Assembly (NCBI RefSeq): GCF_009909145.1
Contig: NZ_JAAAPJ010000011.1
Coordinates: forward strand, 124,001-188,000
Reading direction: 5' to 3'
DNA length: 64,000 nucleotides
DNA from: Corallococcus silvisoli
Lineage (GTDB): Bacteria; Myxococcota; Myxococcia; Myxococcales; Myxococcaceae
Positions 26,324-37,611 of the stretch are shown in pieces. Made by a program: the position numbers and the translations under genes. Numbering within the stretch: position 1 is the first letter of the stretch; every line of letters starts with the position of its first letter. The notes below the pieces were generated by a model. It saw only the letters and a list, made by a program, of their open reading frames with translations, searched no databases and was not told where the DNA came from.

Positions 26324-26656
26324 ATGATGGATGAAGCCCGCTACAACCCGCTCGTCGCCGCCGCCTTCAAGCGCATCCTGGCGGCGGCGGACGCCTTCGA
26401 CCCGGACGTGATGGAGGCCGACGCCACCGGCGACATGGTGACGCTCACGGCCCAGTCCCGGGAGAAGTGCATCATCAACACCCAGCGCGCCGTGCGGCAG
26501 CTCTGGGTGGCCGGCCAGGGCCAGGGCATCCACTTCGACTACGACGAAGCCACGCGCACCTGGAAGGACGACAAGGGGCGCGGGCTGGAGCTGTTCGCCT
26601 TCGTCGCGGGCGTGGTGAAGCACCTCACCGGCCAGGACCTCGTCTACCCGTCCTGA
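26324..26656 (+). CDS. cyaY: Frataxin-like iron donor/iron-sulfur assembly protein CyaY
   Basis: Encodes 110 residues. The frataxin pattern is visible: an N-terminal helix (AAFKRILAAADAF) with acidic residues, then a beta sheet with CIINTQRAVRQLWVAG and IHFDYDEATRTWKDDKG, and a C-terminal helix LFAFVAGVVKHL. CyaY binds Fe(II)/Fe(III) and the cysteine desulfurase IscS and modulates Fe-S cluster assembly in the cytoplasm. Start MMDE at 26324; the second Met is an alternative. Compared with E. coli CyaY (106 residues) length is normal. Located 19 bp after sixA. Confidence 0.82.
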   Translation: MMDEARYNPLVAAAFKRILAAADAFDPDVMEADATGDMVTLTAQSREKCIINTQRAVRQLWVAGQGQGIHFDYDEATRTWKDDKGRGLELFAFVAGVVKHLTGQDLVYPS

Positions 26657-26685
26657 AGCCGCGCCCCGCGCACGGCAAGGAGGCC

Positions 26686-26700
26686 CGTGGAAGTCCCACG
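26686..26700. terminator. Hairpin between convergent cyaY and frr
   Basis: CGTGG (26686-26690) pairs with CCACG (26696-26700) around AAGTC in the 72-bp gap between convergent genes. It could act as a bidirectional terminator but lacks a T-run on either strand. Confidence 0.3.
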
Positions 26701-26728
26701 AGCCCCCCGGCTCGGAGCGGGAAGCCGC

Positions 26729-27283
26729 TCAGACCTTCATCACTTCCTGTTCCTTGGCGGCGAGCAGCGTGTCCACCTGCTTGATGCCGGCGTCCGTCTT
26801 GTCCTGGACGTCCTTGGTGAGGCGCTTGAGGTCGTCCTCGGTGATCTTCTTGTCCTTCTGCTGAGTCTTGAGGGCCTCGTTCGCGTCGCGGCGGATGTTG
26901 CGGATGGCGACCTTGTGCTCCTCGCCCTTCGCCTTCACCTGCTTCACGATGTCCTTGCGGCGCTCCTCCGTGAGCGGCGGGAAGGGCAGGCGGATCATCT
27001 CGCCGTCGTTCATCGGGTTGATGCCCAGGTTGGCTTCACGCAGGGCCTTCTCGATGTCCTTCAGCACGCCCTTGTCCCAGGGCTTGATGGTGATGAGGCG
27101 GGGCTCCGGCGCGTTGATGCTGGCCACGCCCGCCAGCGGCGTCGGCGTTCCGTACTGGTCCACCTTGATGCCGTCCAGGATGGCGGTGCTCGCACGGCCG
27201 GTGCGCACCTTGGCCAGCTCCCGCTTGAGGTCGTCCAGTGACTTGTCGATACGGCTCTTCAGTTCCGCGGCGGCGTCAGCCAT
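26729..27283 (-). CDS. frr: Ribosome recycling factor
   Basis: Encodes 184 residues, the usual length (185 in E. coli). RRF dissociates post-termination ribosomes together with EF-G in the cytoplasm. Diagnostic segments are KVRTGRASTAILDGIKVDQYG, PLAGVASINAPEPRLITI, the LGINPMNDGEMIRLPFPPLTEERRK signature split over residues 95-120, and the C-terminal KQVDTLLAAKEQEVMKV helix. The ATG at 27283 (MADAAAELK) has GGAGGAGACTGC just upstream. It follows pyrH by 46 bp, the conserved order rpsB-tsf-pyrH-frr, so it is the last gene of this translation operon. Confidence 0.98.
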   Translation of the reverse strand: MADAAAELKSRIDKSLDDLKRELAKVRTGRASTAILDGIKVDQYGTPTPLAGVASINAPEPRLITIKPWDKGVLKDIEKALREANLGINPMNDGEMIRLPFPPLTEERRKDIVKQVKAKGEEHKVAIRNIRRDANEALKTQQKDKKITEDDLKRLTKDVQDKTDAGIKQVDTLLAAKEQEVMKV

Positions 27284-27329
27284 TGCAGTCTCCTCCAGAA
27301 AGGGGGGTTGTCGCAGTCCTGCTCGGGGT

Positions 27330-28073
27330 TCAGGCCCAGACGGTCTCGGAGGCACCCACGACGGTGCCGAACTCGCCCTGGCCCATGACGGCGCGCTGGA
27401 TGTTCCCGCGCGTTCCCAGGTCGAACACGATGATGGGCAGCTTGTTGTCCATGCACAGCGAGATGGCCGTGGAGTCCATCACGTTGAGGTTCTGCTTGAG
27501 GACGTCCATGTACGTGAGCGTCCGGTAGCGCCTCGCGGCCGGGTCCTTCTTCGGGTCCGCGTTGTAGACGCCGTCCACCTTGGTCGCCTTGAGGATGACC
27601 TGCGCGTTGATCTCCATCGCGCGCAGCGACGCGGCCGTGTCGGTGGTGAAGTACGGGTTGCCCGTGCCCGCCGCGAAGATGACCACGCGGCCCTTCTCCA
27701 GGTGGCGCACCGCGCGCCGGCGGATGTAGGGCTCGGCGATCTGCTCCATCTTGATGGCGGACTGCACGCGCGTCTTCAGGCCCTGCTTCTCCAGCGAGTC
27801 CTGCAACGCCATGGAGTTGATGCAGGTGGCCAGCATGCCCATGTAGTCCGCGCTCGCGCGGTCCATGCCTTCGGTGGCGCCGGCCACGCCGCGGAAGATG
27901 TTGCCTCCGCCAATGACGACGGCCAGCTCGATGCCCGCCCGCGACAGCTCCGCGATTTCTTCCGCGATGCGCGTGAGGGTGGGCGGGTGGATGCCGTACT
28001 TCCCCTCGCCCATCAGGGCTTCGCCCGACAGTTTGAGGAGGATGCGCTTGTAGGGAGAGGTGGATTCGGACAT
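27330..28073 (-). CDS. pyrH: UMP kinase
   Basis: Encodes 247 residues of the bacterial amino-acid-kinase-fold UMP kinase. It phosphorylates UMP to UDP in pyrimidine nucleotide synthesis; in other bacteria it is hexameric and regulated by GTP and UTP. Motifs are RILLKLSGEALMGEGKYGI at the N-terminus, VVIGGGNIFRG, the GTGNPYFTTDTAASLRA phosphate-binding region, ATKVDGVYNADPKKDP and PIIVFDLGTRGNIQRAVMG at the C-terminus. Start MSESTS at 28073; no strong ribosome-binding site is visible. About 200 bp separate it from tsf, including a strong nested hairpin at 28187-28240, so its expression may be partly independent of tsf. Confidence 0.98.
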   Translation of the reverse strand: MSESTSPYKRILLKLSGEALMGEGKYGIHPPTLTRIAEEIAELSRAGIELAVVIGGGNIFRGVAGATEGMDRASADYMGMLATCINSMALQDSLEKQGLKTRVQSAIKMEQIAEPYIRRRAVRHLEKGRVVIFAAGTGNPYFTTDTAASLRAMEINAQVILKATKVDGVYNADPKKDPAARRYRTLTYMDVLKQNLNVMDSTAISLCMDNKLPIIVFDLGTRGNIQRAVMGQGEFGTVVGASETVWA

Positions 28074-28186
28074 ACGCGTCCGCTTCTATCCCCCGCCCCG
28101 CGCCCAAGCAACGACGGAAGTCGTGACGCGCGCCGCACCGTCAGGTGCAGGGCGTCCGGGGGGCGCGGAGGGTCCTGGAATACCAA

Positions 28187-28240
28187 GGGCCGCGCTCCCA
28201 GCGCCCTTCCCCGTGAGGAAGGGCTCCAGGCACGCGGCCC
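28187..28240 (-). terminator. Nested hairpin between tsf and pyrH (terminator or processing site)
   Basis: GGGCCGCG (28187-28194) pairs with CGCGGCCC (28233-28240), and inside it GCCCTTCC (28203-28210) pairs with GGAAGGGC (28217-28224) with a 6-nt loop. Both arms are perfect. No T-run follows on the minus strand, so it may attenuate transcription into pyrH, mark an RNase site, or stabilise the tsf message. Confidence 0.45.
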
Positions 28241-28277
28241 CAGGTGACGGCGCGAAGCCGTGCGACGCGCGGGTTGC

Positions 28278-28931
28278 TTACGCCTGGCCCAGCGTCTTGG
28301 CGACCTCGGCGGCCAGGTCGTCCTTCTTCTTCTCGATGCCCTCGCCCACTTCGTAGCGGACGAAGCGGCGCACGGAGATCTTCTCGCCAATCTTGGCGGC
28401 GCGCTCGTTGATCATCTCGCCGACCTTCTTCTTGTCGTCCTTCACCCAGAGCTGATCCACCAGGCAGACGCCCTCGTAGTACTTCTCCATCTTGCCCACG
28501 AGGATCTTCTCCAGCATCGCCTCCGGCTTGCCCTGCTGCTTGAGCAGCTCGCGCTGGATCTCCTTCTCCTTGTCCATCGCGTCGGAGGGGACCTCCTCAC
28601 GGCGGACGAACTTGGGGTTGGCCGCGGCGACCTGCATGGCCACGTCCTTCACCAGCTCCTGGAAGTCCGGGTTGCGGGCGACGAAGTCCGTCTCGCAGTT
28701 GACCTCCACGATGACGCCGATGCGGCCACCGTGGACGTAGGTGCCGACGATGCCCTCGGCGGCGACGCGGCCCGCCTTGCCCTCGGCCTTGGAGATGCCC
28801 TTCTTGCGCAGCCACTCCTCGGCCTTGGCGAAGTCGCCGCCGGACTCGGCCAGCGCCTTCTTGCAGTCCATCATGCCGGCGTTGGTCCGCTCGCGGAGGT
28901 CCTTCACCATCTGGGCAGTGATTTCAGCCAT
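28278..28931 (-). CDS. tsf: Translation elongation factor Ts (short form)
   Basis: Encodes 217 residues. EF-Ts is the nucleotide exchange factor for EF-Tu. The N-terminal domain MAEITAQMVKDLRERTNAGMMDCKKAL contains the conserved TNAGMMDCKKAL segment, followed by the core (SYxH-like GTYVHGGRIGVIVEVNCETDFVARN, where CETDFVAR contacts EF-Tu). It is shorter than the E. coli protein (283 residues), resembling the single-core-subdomain form known from Thermus and many other bacteria, and is not truncated: the end (EGIEKKKDDLAAEVAKTLGQA) is regular. Lies downstream of rpsB, separated by an intrinsic-terminator-like hairpin. Confidence 0.97.
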   Translation of the reverse strand: MAEITAQMVKDLRERTNAGMMDCKKALAESGGDFAKAEEWLRKKGISKAEGKAGRVAAEGIVGTYVHGGRIGVIVEVNCETDFVARNPDFQELVKDVAMQVAAANPKFVRREEVPSDAMDKEKEIQRELLKQQGKPEAMLEKILVGKMEKYYEGVCLVDQLWVKDDKKKVGEMINERAAKIGEKISVRRFVRYEVGEGIEKKKDDLAAEVAKTLGQA

Positions 28932-29019
28932 GTCGTGTCTCTTTCTTCGTCTGCTCCGAGCCCGGCGGCGTGCGCAGGGGGCGGAGGCCTGAGTTCAAAG
29001 GGGGGGAAACGCTGGAACG

Positions 29020-29069
29020 AAAAAACGGAGACGGCCGGACAGCGGGCCTTGGAAGGTGCCGCCCGGCCG
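29020..29069 (-). terminator. Intrinsic terminator/attenuator between rpsB and tsf
   Basis: On the minus strand CGGCCGG (from 29069) pairs with CCGGCCG (to 29032), with an inner GCGG/CCGC stem, and six T residues follow (29025-29020) six bases after the stem. It sits inside the rpsB-tsf operon, so it likely sets the rpsB:tsf ratio by partial termination. Confidence 0.6.
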
Positions 29070-29107
29070 ACTCCGGAAGCTGCTGGGGAACGCGAAGGGA
29101 CGGGCGG

Positions 29108-30082
<975 letters not shown>

Positions 30083-30157
30083 GGTGCGTGTACCTTCCGG
30101 TTGTTCCGCCACGCCCGTCGGACAACTTCCGGCCCTTGCCCTTCCACCCTGGAGGGG

Positions 30158-30172
30158 CACCGGGGACCGGTG
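30158..30172 (-). promoter_or_regulatory. Hairpin in the rpsB leader
   Basis: CACCGG (30158-30163) and CCGGTG (30167-30172) form a perfect 6-bp stem with a 3-nt loop, about 75 nt upstream of the rpsB start. A second smaller stem (CGGGC/GCCCG) lies near 30205-30220. They may be parts of an autoregulatory leader, as known for S2 in other bacteria, but the sequence does not match a leader I can name. Confidence 0.35.
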
Positions 30173-30247
30173 ACGTGCGTGTGAGTAGTGGGTGCTTCGA
30201 CTGCGTCCGGGCGTACGGCCCGACCCCTTCCATAACGGGGCGCGGCG

Positions 30248-30277
30248 TCCTTAGCAGAACGCTCGAGAGGGGCGCAA
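30248..30277 (-). promoter_or_regulatory. Possible promoter of rpsB
   Basis: On the minus strand TTGCGC (30277-30272) is followed after 18 bp by TAAGGA (30253-30248), which is preceded by TGC, an extended -10 arrangement. It would start a leader of about 155 nt before rpsB. The match is modest and no other candidate in the 337-bp gap is better. Confidence 0.35.
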
Positions 30278-30343
30278 GCTTCGGCACACCGCCCGTCCGG
30301 CCCGCTGGCGCCGGGCCTGCTCCCCTGCCCTCCAGGAAGACGA

Positions 30344-30389
30344 CCGGCGCGGCCCCGCTCCCCGTTCCAGGGGAGGGCGACCGCGCCGG
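30344..30389 (-). terminator. Nested hairpin downstream of secA
   Basis: CCGGCGCGG (30344-30352) pairs with CCGCGCCGG (30381-30389), and CTCCCC (30358-30363) with GGGGAG (30370-30375) inside it. This very stable structure lies 31 bp after the secA stop and most likely ends secA transcription, though no T-run follows. Apart from this, the hairpin at 30158-30172 and the possible promoter, the gap 30083-30419 shows nothing else. Confidence 0.5.
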
Positions 30390-30419
30390 AGGGTCCACGG
30401 GGAGCCCGCGAAGACGCCC

Positions 30420-33245
<2,826 letters not shown>

Positions 33246-33412
33246 GTTGGCTCTCTCGCCGGAGGATCCACGAAGGAGCGCGGCGAGTGAAGGGAATTCC
33301 CAGGAGATGTAAGGGAGAACCAGACCAAAACCACGCGCGCCCCCCGAAACTTCCTCTCGGCTGGCCGCCCGGCGCGCGGTGGCCCAGAGTAAAGCGGAAC
33401 CGAGTCCACGCA

Positions 33413-34720
33413 ATGTCCCCTAAGCAGATTCACCGTCCCCGCGCCGCGAAGACTTCTTCCGGCCGCTCCTCCCCGGGCCCCCGCCGACCAGGCGCCCCCT
33501 CCCGGCCCGGCAAGCCTGCCCGCTCCGGTTCCCCCACTCATCCCAAGGCCGGCCCGAAGCCCGGCCCCCGTCCAGGAGGCAAGGCCGGGGCCAAGGCGGC
33601 CCCCCCACCCCGCCCCGGGGCCTCCGGGCGCTCGGCGCCAGCCCCCATCGCCTCGCCCGCGCCGCGCATCCCACCTCGGGCGCGGGTGCCGTCCATGCCC
33701 TCACAGACCCTGGCCGCCCAGCCGGGCCGCTGGCTGTGGACCTGCCGGGAGGGCTTCGAAGCGCACCTGTTCGAGGAGCTGTCCTGGGCCGACGCGGGCC
33801 CCCGGTTGCTGGGCCCCGCCCTGGTGGAGTCCGAGCGGCGGCCGGACGTGCCCCCCGCCTTCGGCCGGGCGGCGGAGAAGGTCCTCGCCACCTGGGCGCC
33901 CCCGGGTGGGGCCCAGGTTCCCGTGGAGGACATCGTGGCCGCGTTGTCCGGGCTGCCTTCGCGGGTGCCCTGGCTCGTGCGCGCCTTCACCCCGGACAGC
34001 GCGCGCGGCAACACCCAGGCGGGCCGTGCGGAAGCGCTGGAGGCGGCGGTGCGCTCGGCGCTGCCGGCCGGGCGCGTGCTGGAGGACGACGCCCGGGCGC
34101 GCGAGGCGGGGGCCCTGCTGGTGGGCCTGTGCGTCGCGCCGGACGGGGTGCTGATGGCGGGCGCGGTGAGCGCTCGCGAGGCACTGTCGCTGGCGCCGGG
34201 CGGGCGGCGGCGGATGAAGCGCGCGGGCGAGTCCCCCTCCCGCGCGGCGATGAAGCTGGAGGAGGCGCTGGACGGGCTGGCGCATGAGCCGGGGCGCGGC
34301 GACGTCTGCGTGGACCTGGGCGCGGCGCCGGGCGGCTGGACCCAGCGGCTGGTGGCGCGCGGCGCGCGGGTGGTGGCGGTGGACCCGGCGAAGCTGATGC
34401 CGGAGCTGGCGAAGAACCCCCGCGTCCAGCACGTGCAGGAGAGCGCCTTCGCCTATGCCCCGGAGGAGCCCGCGGACTGGCTCTTCTGCGACATGGCCTG
34501 GCGGCCCCTGGAGGTGGCGCAGCTCCTGGCCAAGTGGGGCCGGCGCCGCTGGGCGCGCAACCTGGTGGCCAACATCAAGCTGCCCATGAAGGACAAGAAC
34601 CCGCTCCTCGTGCGGGTGCGCCAGACGCTCGTGGACGACGGGGGCTGGGAGGGCCTCACCGTCCGCCAGCTGTACCACGACCGGGACGAGGTGACGGTGA
34701 CGGCGCACCGCATGCGCTGA
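33413..34720 (+). CDS. rlmM: 23S rRNA 2'-O-methyltransferase RlmM-type
   Basis: Encodes 435 residues. The first ~90 (from MSPKQIHRPRAAKTS at 33413) are a basic, Pro/Arg/Ala/Gly-rich extension not found in E. coli RlmM (366 residues); a later ATG at 33695 would remove it. The body holds RWLWTCREGFEAHLFEEL (THUMP-like part), SAM motif VDLGAAPGGWTQRLV, and the RlmM/FtsJ catalytic residues in MKLEEAL, FCDMAWRP, NIKLPMK and DRDEVTVT. The enzyme in E. coli methylates the ribose of C2498 in 23S rRNA. Divergent from secA. The extension may add rRNA binding. Confidence 0.85.
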   Translation: MSPKQIHRPRAAKTSSGRSSPGPRRPGAPSRPGKPARSGSPTHPKAGPKPGPRPGGKAGAKAAPPPRPGASGRSAPAPIASPAPRIPPRARVPSMPSQTLAAQPGRWLWTCREGFEAHLFEELSWADAGPRLLGPALVESERRPDVPPAFGRAAEKVLATWAPPGGAQVPVEDIVAALSGLPSRVPWLVRAFTPDSARGNTQAGRAEALEAAVRSALPAGRVLEDDARAREAGALLVGLCVAPDGVLMAGAVSAREALSLAPGGRRRMKRAGESPSRAAMKLEEALDGLAHEPGRGDVCVDLGAAPGGWTQRLVARGARVVAVDPAKLMPELAKNPRVQHVQESAFAYAPEEPADWLFCDMAWRPLEVAQLLAKWGRRRWARNLVANIKLPMKDKNPLLVRVRQTLVDDGGWEGLTVRQLYHDRDEVTVTAHRMR

Positions 34721-34842
34721 GAGGACATCCCGCCGCGCGGGAGCCCTCGGAGGCACGGGGGCTTCCCGCGTCGCTGGCGGCGCTGGTCGCGGGGAAAAGC
34801 CCCCTGCGCCCGGCGGCGGTCCGCGCTACACACGCGGGGACC

Positions 34843-35547
34843 ATGCCCTATTCGCTCGACGACGCCACCGCCACCGCCCTCGTCGCCCTCCACCCCCGGG
34901 CCGCCCGGCCCGGGCATGCGCAGGAGGCGCCCCAGGCGGCCGCCCAGGAACTCATCGCCTCCGAGCAGCGCCGGCGCGGCCAGCCGGACGCCACCGGGGC
35001 CATGCACGTGCTGGCGCTGACGCAAGGCACGCTCCTCAAGGAGGAGTTCGACCTGTCCACGCACGCGCACCACGACGGCTGGCGGGTGGGCGCGGTGATG
35101 GTGGACGTGAAGGAGATGATCCACTTCAACGCGCGCTTCGGCTTCCCCGCCGGGGACGCGCTGCTCAAGGCCACCGTCGCTTCGCTCGCGGCGCAGTACC
35201 CGGGAGCGCGCATCGTGCGCTTCCAGCCGGATGGCTTCGCGGTGCTGCTGCTGCCCACCTCCCAGCTCACCGTGCGCGAGGACGGGGCGGACACGACTCG
35301 CGCGAAGCTGGCGGAGGCCCTGCGCCCCACGCTGCCCCCGGGAGCCGCGGACACCGACGTGCCGGACTTCACCGTGGCGCTGCTGGAGCTGACGGTGCAC
35401 CAGCCGTCACACTGGCAGGTGCTGGGGCCGCTCCTCTGGGCGGAGGTGGAGCGGGCCTACATCATGGAGCGCACCGGGCGGACCCACGGGCTGCAGCGCC
35501 GCCGCCTGCGCCTGGATGCGTTCCTCCCGGAGCCGGAAGGAACCTGA
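34843..35547 (+). CDS. Degenerate GGDEF-like protein
   Basis: Encodes 234 residues from the ATG at 34843 (MPYSLDDAT). The middle has the GGDEF fold signature FNARFGFPAGDALLKATVASLAAQ and then RIVRFQPDGFAVLLL, where the catalytic GGDEF is replaced by QPDGF. Loss of the signature Gly/Glu pair argues against diguanylate cyclase activity; no RxxD inhibitory site is seen. It could still bind GTP or c-di-GMP, or act through protein contacts. The N-terminal ~60 residues are Ala-rich and lack a known sensor domain. Located 122 bp after rlmM and convergent with the M23 peptidase gene. Confidence 0.7.
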   Translation: MPYSLDDATATALVALHPRAARPGHAQEAPQAAAQELIASEQRRRGQPDATGAMHVLALTQGTLLKEEFDLSTHAHHDGWRVGAVMVDVKEMIHFNARFGFPAGDALLKATVASLAAQYPGARIVRFQPDGFAVLLLPTSQLTVREDGADTTRAKLAEALRPTLPPGAADTDVPDFTVALLELTVHQPSHWQVLGPLLWAEVERAYIMERTGRTHGLQRRRLRLDAFLPEPEGT

Positions 35548-35562
35548 GGCGTCCTCGGAAGC

Positions 35563-36480
35563 CTACTCCTCGAGGATGAACTTGCGCGGGTTCTGCGGCA
35601 CGCCGTTCACGCGCACCTCGTAGTGCAGGTGCGGGCCGGTGGAGCGGCCCGTGTTGCCCACCGCCGCGATGGGCGAGCCGCGCTTGATGCGGTCGCCGGC
35701 CTTCACCAGGATCTTGGACAGGTGGCCGTAGCGCGTCTTGATGCCGTAGCCATGGTCGATGACGAGCACGTTGCCGTACCCGCCCTCCAGGCCCGCGAAC
35801 ACCACCGTGCCGTCCGACGGCGCGGTGACTTCCTTGCCGTGCGGCGCCGCGATGTCCAGGCCCGCGTGCGTCACCCGGTCCGCGGTGTACGGGTCCAGGC
35901 GCTGGCCGAAATCGCTGGTCACCCAGCCGCGCGCCGGCCACACCGACGGCGTGGAGGCCAGCAGCGACTTCTGGTCCTGGAAGTAGGCCTGCAGGTCCTG
36001 GAGGCTCAGCTCCTGACGGGTGGCCTCCGCGGAGAGCCGGTCCAGGCGGCCCAGCAGCACCTTGGGCGTGTCCGTGGTCGTCAGCTGGGTGAACTGCGTG
36101 TCCGTCGCGGGCGCGGACGTGCCGGTCTCCGGCTCCGTGGGGCCCATGGCCAGGTTGCGCTGCGGATCCGACAGCAGCGTCACCGCGCGCAGCTTCTGGT
36201 CGAAGCGCTCCACGCGGTCCAGCGTGGACCCGATGTGCTCGATGCGCTCGCGCACCGACTTCAGCTGGGAGCGCAGCGTGAGGTTCTCCTCACGCAGGAT
36301 GCGGTTCTCCGACGCGTCCGCGGCCACCTGGAGGTAGTGGATGCTCGCACCGGCGCCCAGGCCCGCCATCAGCATCAGGCCCATGCCCACCTGCACCAAC
36401 CAGGAGCGCTGGATGGTGTAGCGCTTCACCGGAGCGTCGTGGTCCGGGATGACCATCAGCGTGAAGGACTTTTTGGCCAC
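35563..36480 (-). CDS. M23-family murein peptidase, membrane-anchored
   Basis: Encodes 305 residues. A transmembrane segment (about 26-46, WLVQVGMGLMLMAGLGAGASI) is followed by a coiled coil (about 55-100, ENRILREENLTLRSQLKSV) and a linker. The C-terminal LytM domain carries the zinc ligands in THAGLDIAAPHG and GPHLHYEV, with YGHLSKILVKAGD between them, so the peptidase site looks complete. The short basic N-terminus places the domain in the periplasm, where such enzymes cut peptidoglycan cross-links, or activate amidases if inactive. A sigma-70 type promoter lies about 150 bp upstream with a perfect inverted repeat just after it. Convergent with the GGDEF-like gene. Confidence 0.9.
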   Translation of the reverse strand: MAKKSFTLMVIPDHDAPVKRYTIQRSWLVQVGMGLMLMAGLGAGASIHYLQVAADASENRILREENLTLRSQLKSVRERIEHIGSTLDRVERFDQKLRAVTLLSDPQRNLAMGPTEPETGTSAPATDTQFTQLTTTDTPKVLLGRLDRLSAEATRQELSLQDLQAYFQDQKSLLASTPSVWPARGWVTSDFGQRLDPYTADRVTHAGLDIAAPHGKEVTAPSDGTVVFAGLEGGYGNVLVIDHGYGIKTRYGHLSKILVKAGDRIKRGSPIAAVGNTGRSTGPHLHYEVRVNGVPQNPRKFILEE

Positions 36481-36590
36481 GGACCACTCCTGGGGAAACC
36501 CTTGCCGCTACGTGGGACTTCCGGCGCCAGAAGCTAAGTCGCTCCCCGCGCGCGCAACACCTCCCCCACCGCCCGCCCCTCCCGCACCGT

Positions 36591-36658
36591 CACCCATTGG
36601 CGTTTCTCAATGGGTGGAAAGGTTGGGGCAGCTATCATCCGCCTTTGAAGAGTGTCAA
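36591..36658 (-). promoter_or_regulatory. Promoter with downstream inverted repeat ahead of the M23 gene
   Basis: On the minus strand TTGACA (36658-36653) is followed after 16 bp by GATAGC (36636-36631). About 15 bp downstream CACCCATTG (36591-36599) and CAATGGGTG (36608-36616) form a perfect 9-bp inverted repeat with an 8-nt spacer. The repeat lies where a repressor would block initiation, or forms a hairpin at the 5' end of the message. The -35 is a consensus match, the -10 is weak. Confidence 0.5.
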
Positions 36659-36705
36659 GGTCAACAGACTCGGGGGCACGCCCCATCGCGCCCCGGAGCC
36701 GGACC

Positions 36706-37506
36706 TCACCCGCCCTGCATGCGCACGACGATGACGCTGATGTTGTCGTCGCCGCCGCGCTCGTTGGCCAGGTCGATGAGGTGCTTGGGCACCTCGTCGA
36801 GGCTCGCGTGGCGCGCCACGGCGTCGTGGATCTCCCGGTCCTCGAGCATGTTCGCGAGGCCGTCCGAGCAGAGCAGGAACACGTCGCCGGGCTCGGACAC
36901 GAGCCCCATGACGTCCACCTGCACCTCCTCCTCGAAGCCGACGGAGCGGGTGATGATGTTCTTGTACCGGGAGTGCTTGGCCTCCTCCGGTGTGATCATC
37001 CCCGCCTTGATCTGCTCGTTGACCAGGGAGTGGTCCTCGCTGATCTGCTGGATGAGGTCGCCGCGGATGAGGTACGCGCGGCTGTCACCCACGTGGGCGA
37101 AGAACGCGTGCTCGTCACGGACCACCAGGGAGATGACCGTCGTGCCCATGCCGGACAGGCGCGCATCATCCTGGGCGGTGAGGTAGATGGCCTGACAGGC
37201 CTTCTCCACCGCGCCCCGGAGCGCTTCCGGAATGGGCGAATCCTGGAGGTTGGGAACGCTGACGAAGGGGTTGTCTCGCCCTTCTCGCGCGCGCCTCAGC
37301 TCCTTGTCGATGGTCTCGACGGCGATGCGCGACGCGGTACCGCCACCCGCGTGCCCACCCATGCCGTCCGCCACGACGTAGAGCTGGAGCTCATCGTCAA
37401 TGAGGAAGCTGTCCTCGTTGTGATTGCGCTTGCGCCCGACGTCCGTCAGGCCAGCGGAGATGACTTTATGGCGGGGGGCCGCGGTCTGCCCTGCGGTGCT
37501 GGACAC
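36706..37506 (-). CDS. PP2C-family Ser/Thr protein phosphatase
   Basis: Encodes 266 residues from a GTG at 37506 (SSTAGQTAAPRHK follows); an in-frame ATG at 37572 with GGGGGAGGGG before it would add 22 residues, so the start is uncertain. Metal-binding motifs of the Stp1/PrpC type are intact: RNHNEDSF, VVADGMGGHAGGG, HVGDSRAYL, LLCSDGLANM and GGDDNISVIVV. It dephosphorylates Ser/Thr-phosphorylated proteins in the cytoplasm and is a natural counterpart to PEGA-type kinases such as the one at 48255-50090, although no kinase gene is adjacent. Mn-dependent family; activity likely. Confidence 0.9.
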   Translation of the reverse strand: MSSTAGQTAAPRHKVISAGLTDVGRKRNHNEDSFLIDDELQLYVVADGMGGHAGGGTASRIAVETIDKELRRAREGRDNPFVSVPNLQDSPIPEALRGAVEKACQAIYLTAQDDARLSGMGTTVISLVVRDEHAFFAHVGDSRAYLIRGDLIQQISEDHSLVNEQIKAGMITPEEAKHSRYKNIITRSVGFEEEVQVDVMGLVSEPGDVFLLCSDGLANMLEDREIHDAVARHASLDEVPKHLIDLANERGGDDNISVIVVRMQGG

Positions 37507-37611
37507 GCGCCGGATGCTATGTGAGCCCCAAGGAGGGGGCAAGGACGCGCACGAAAACTCGCAGTGCGTCATACCCCTCCCCCTGGGTCACCCCCACCTT
37601 CCGGCCCCGAT

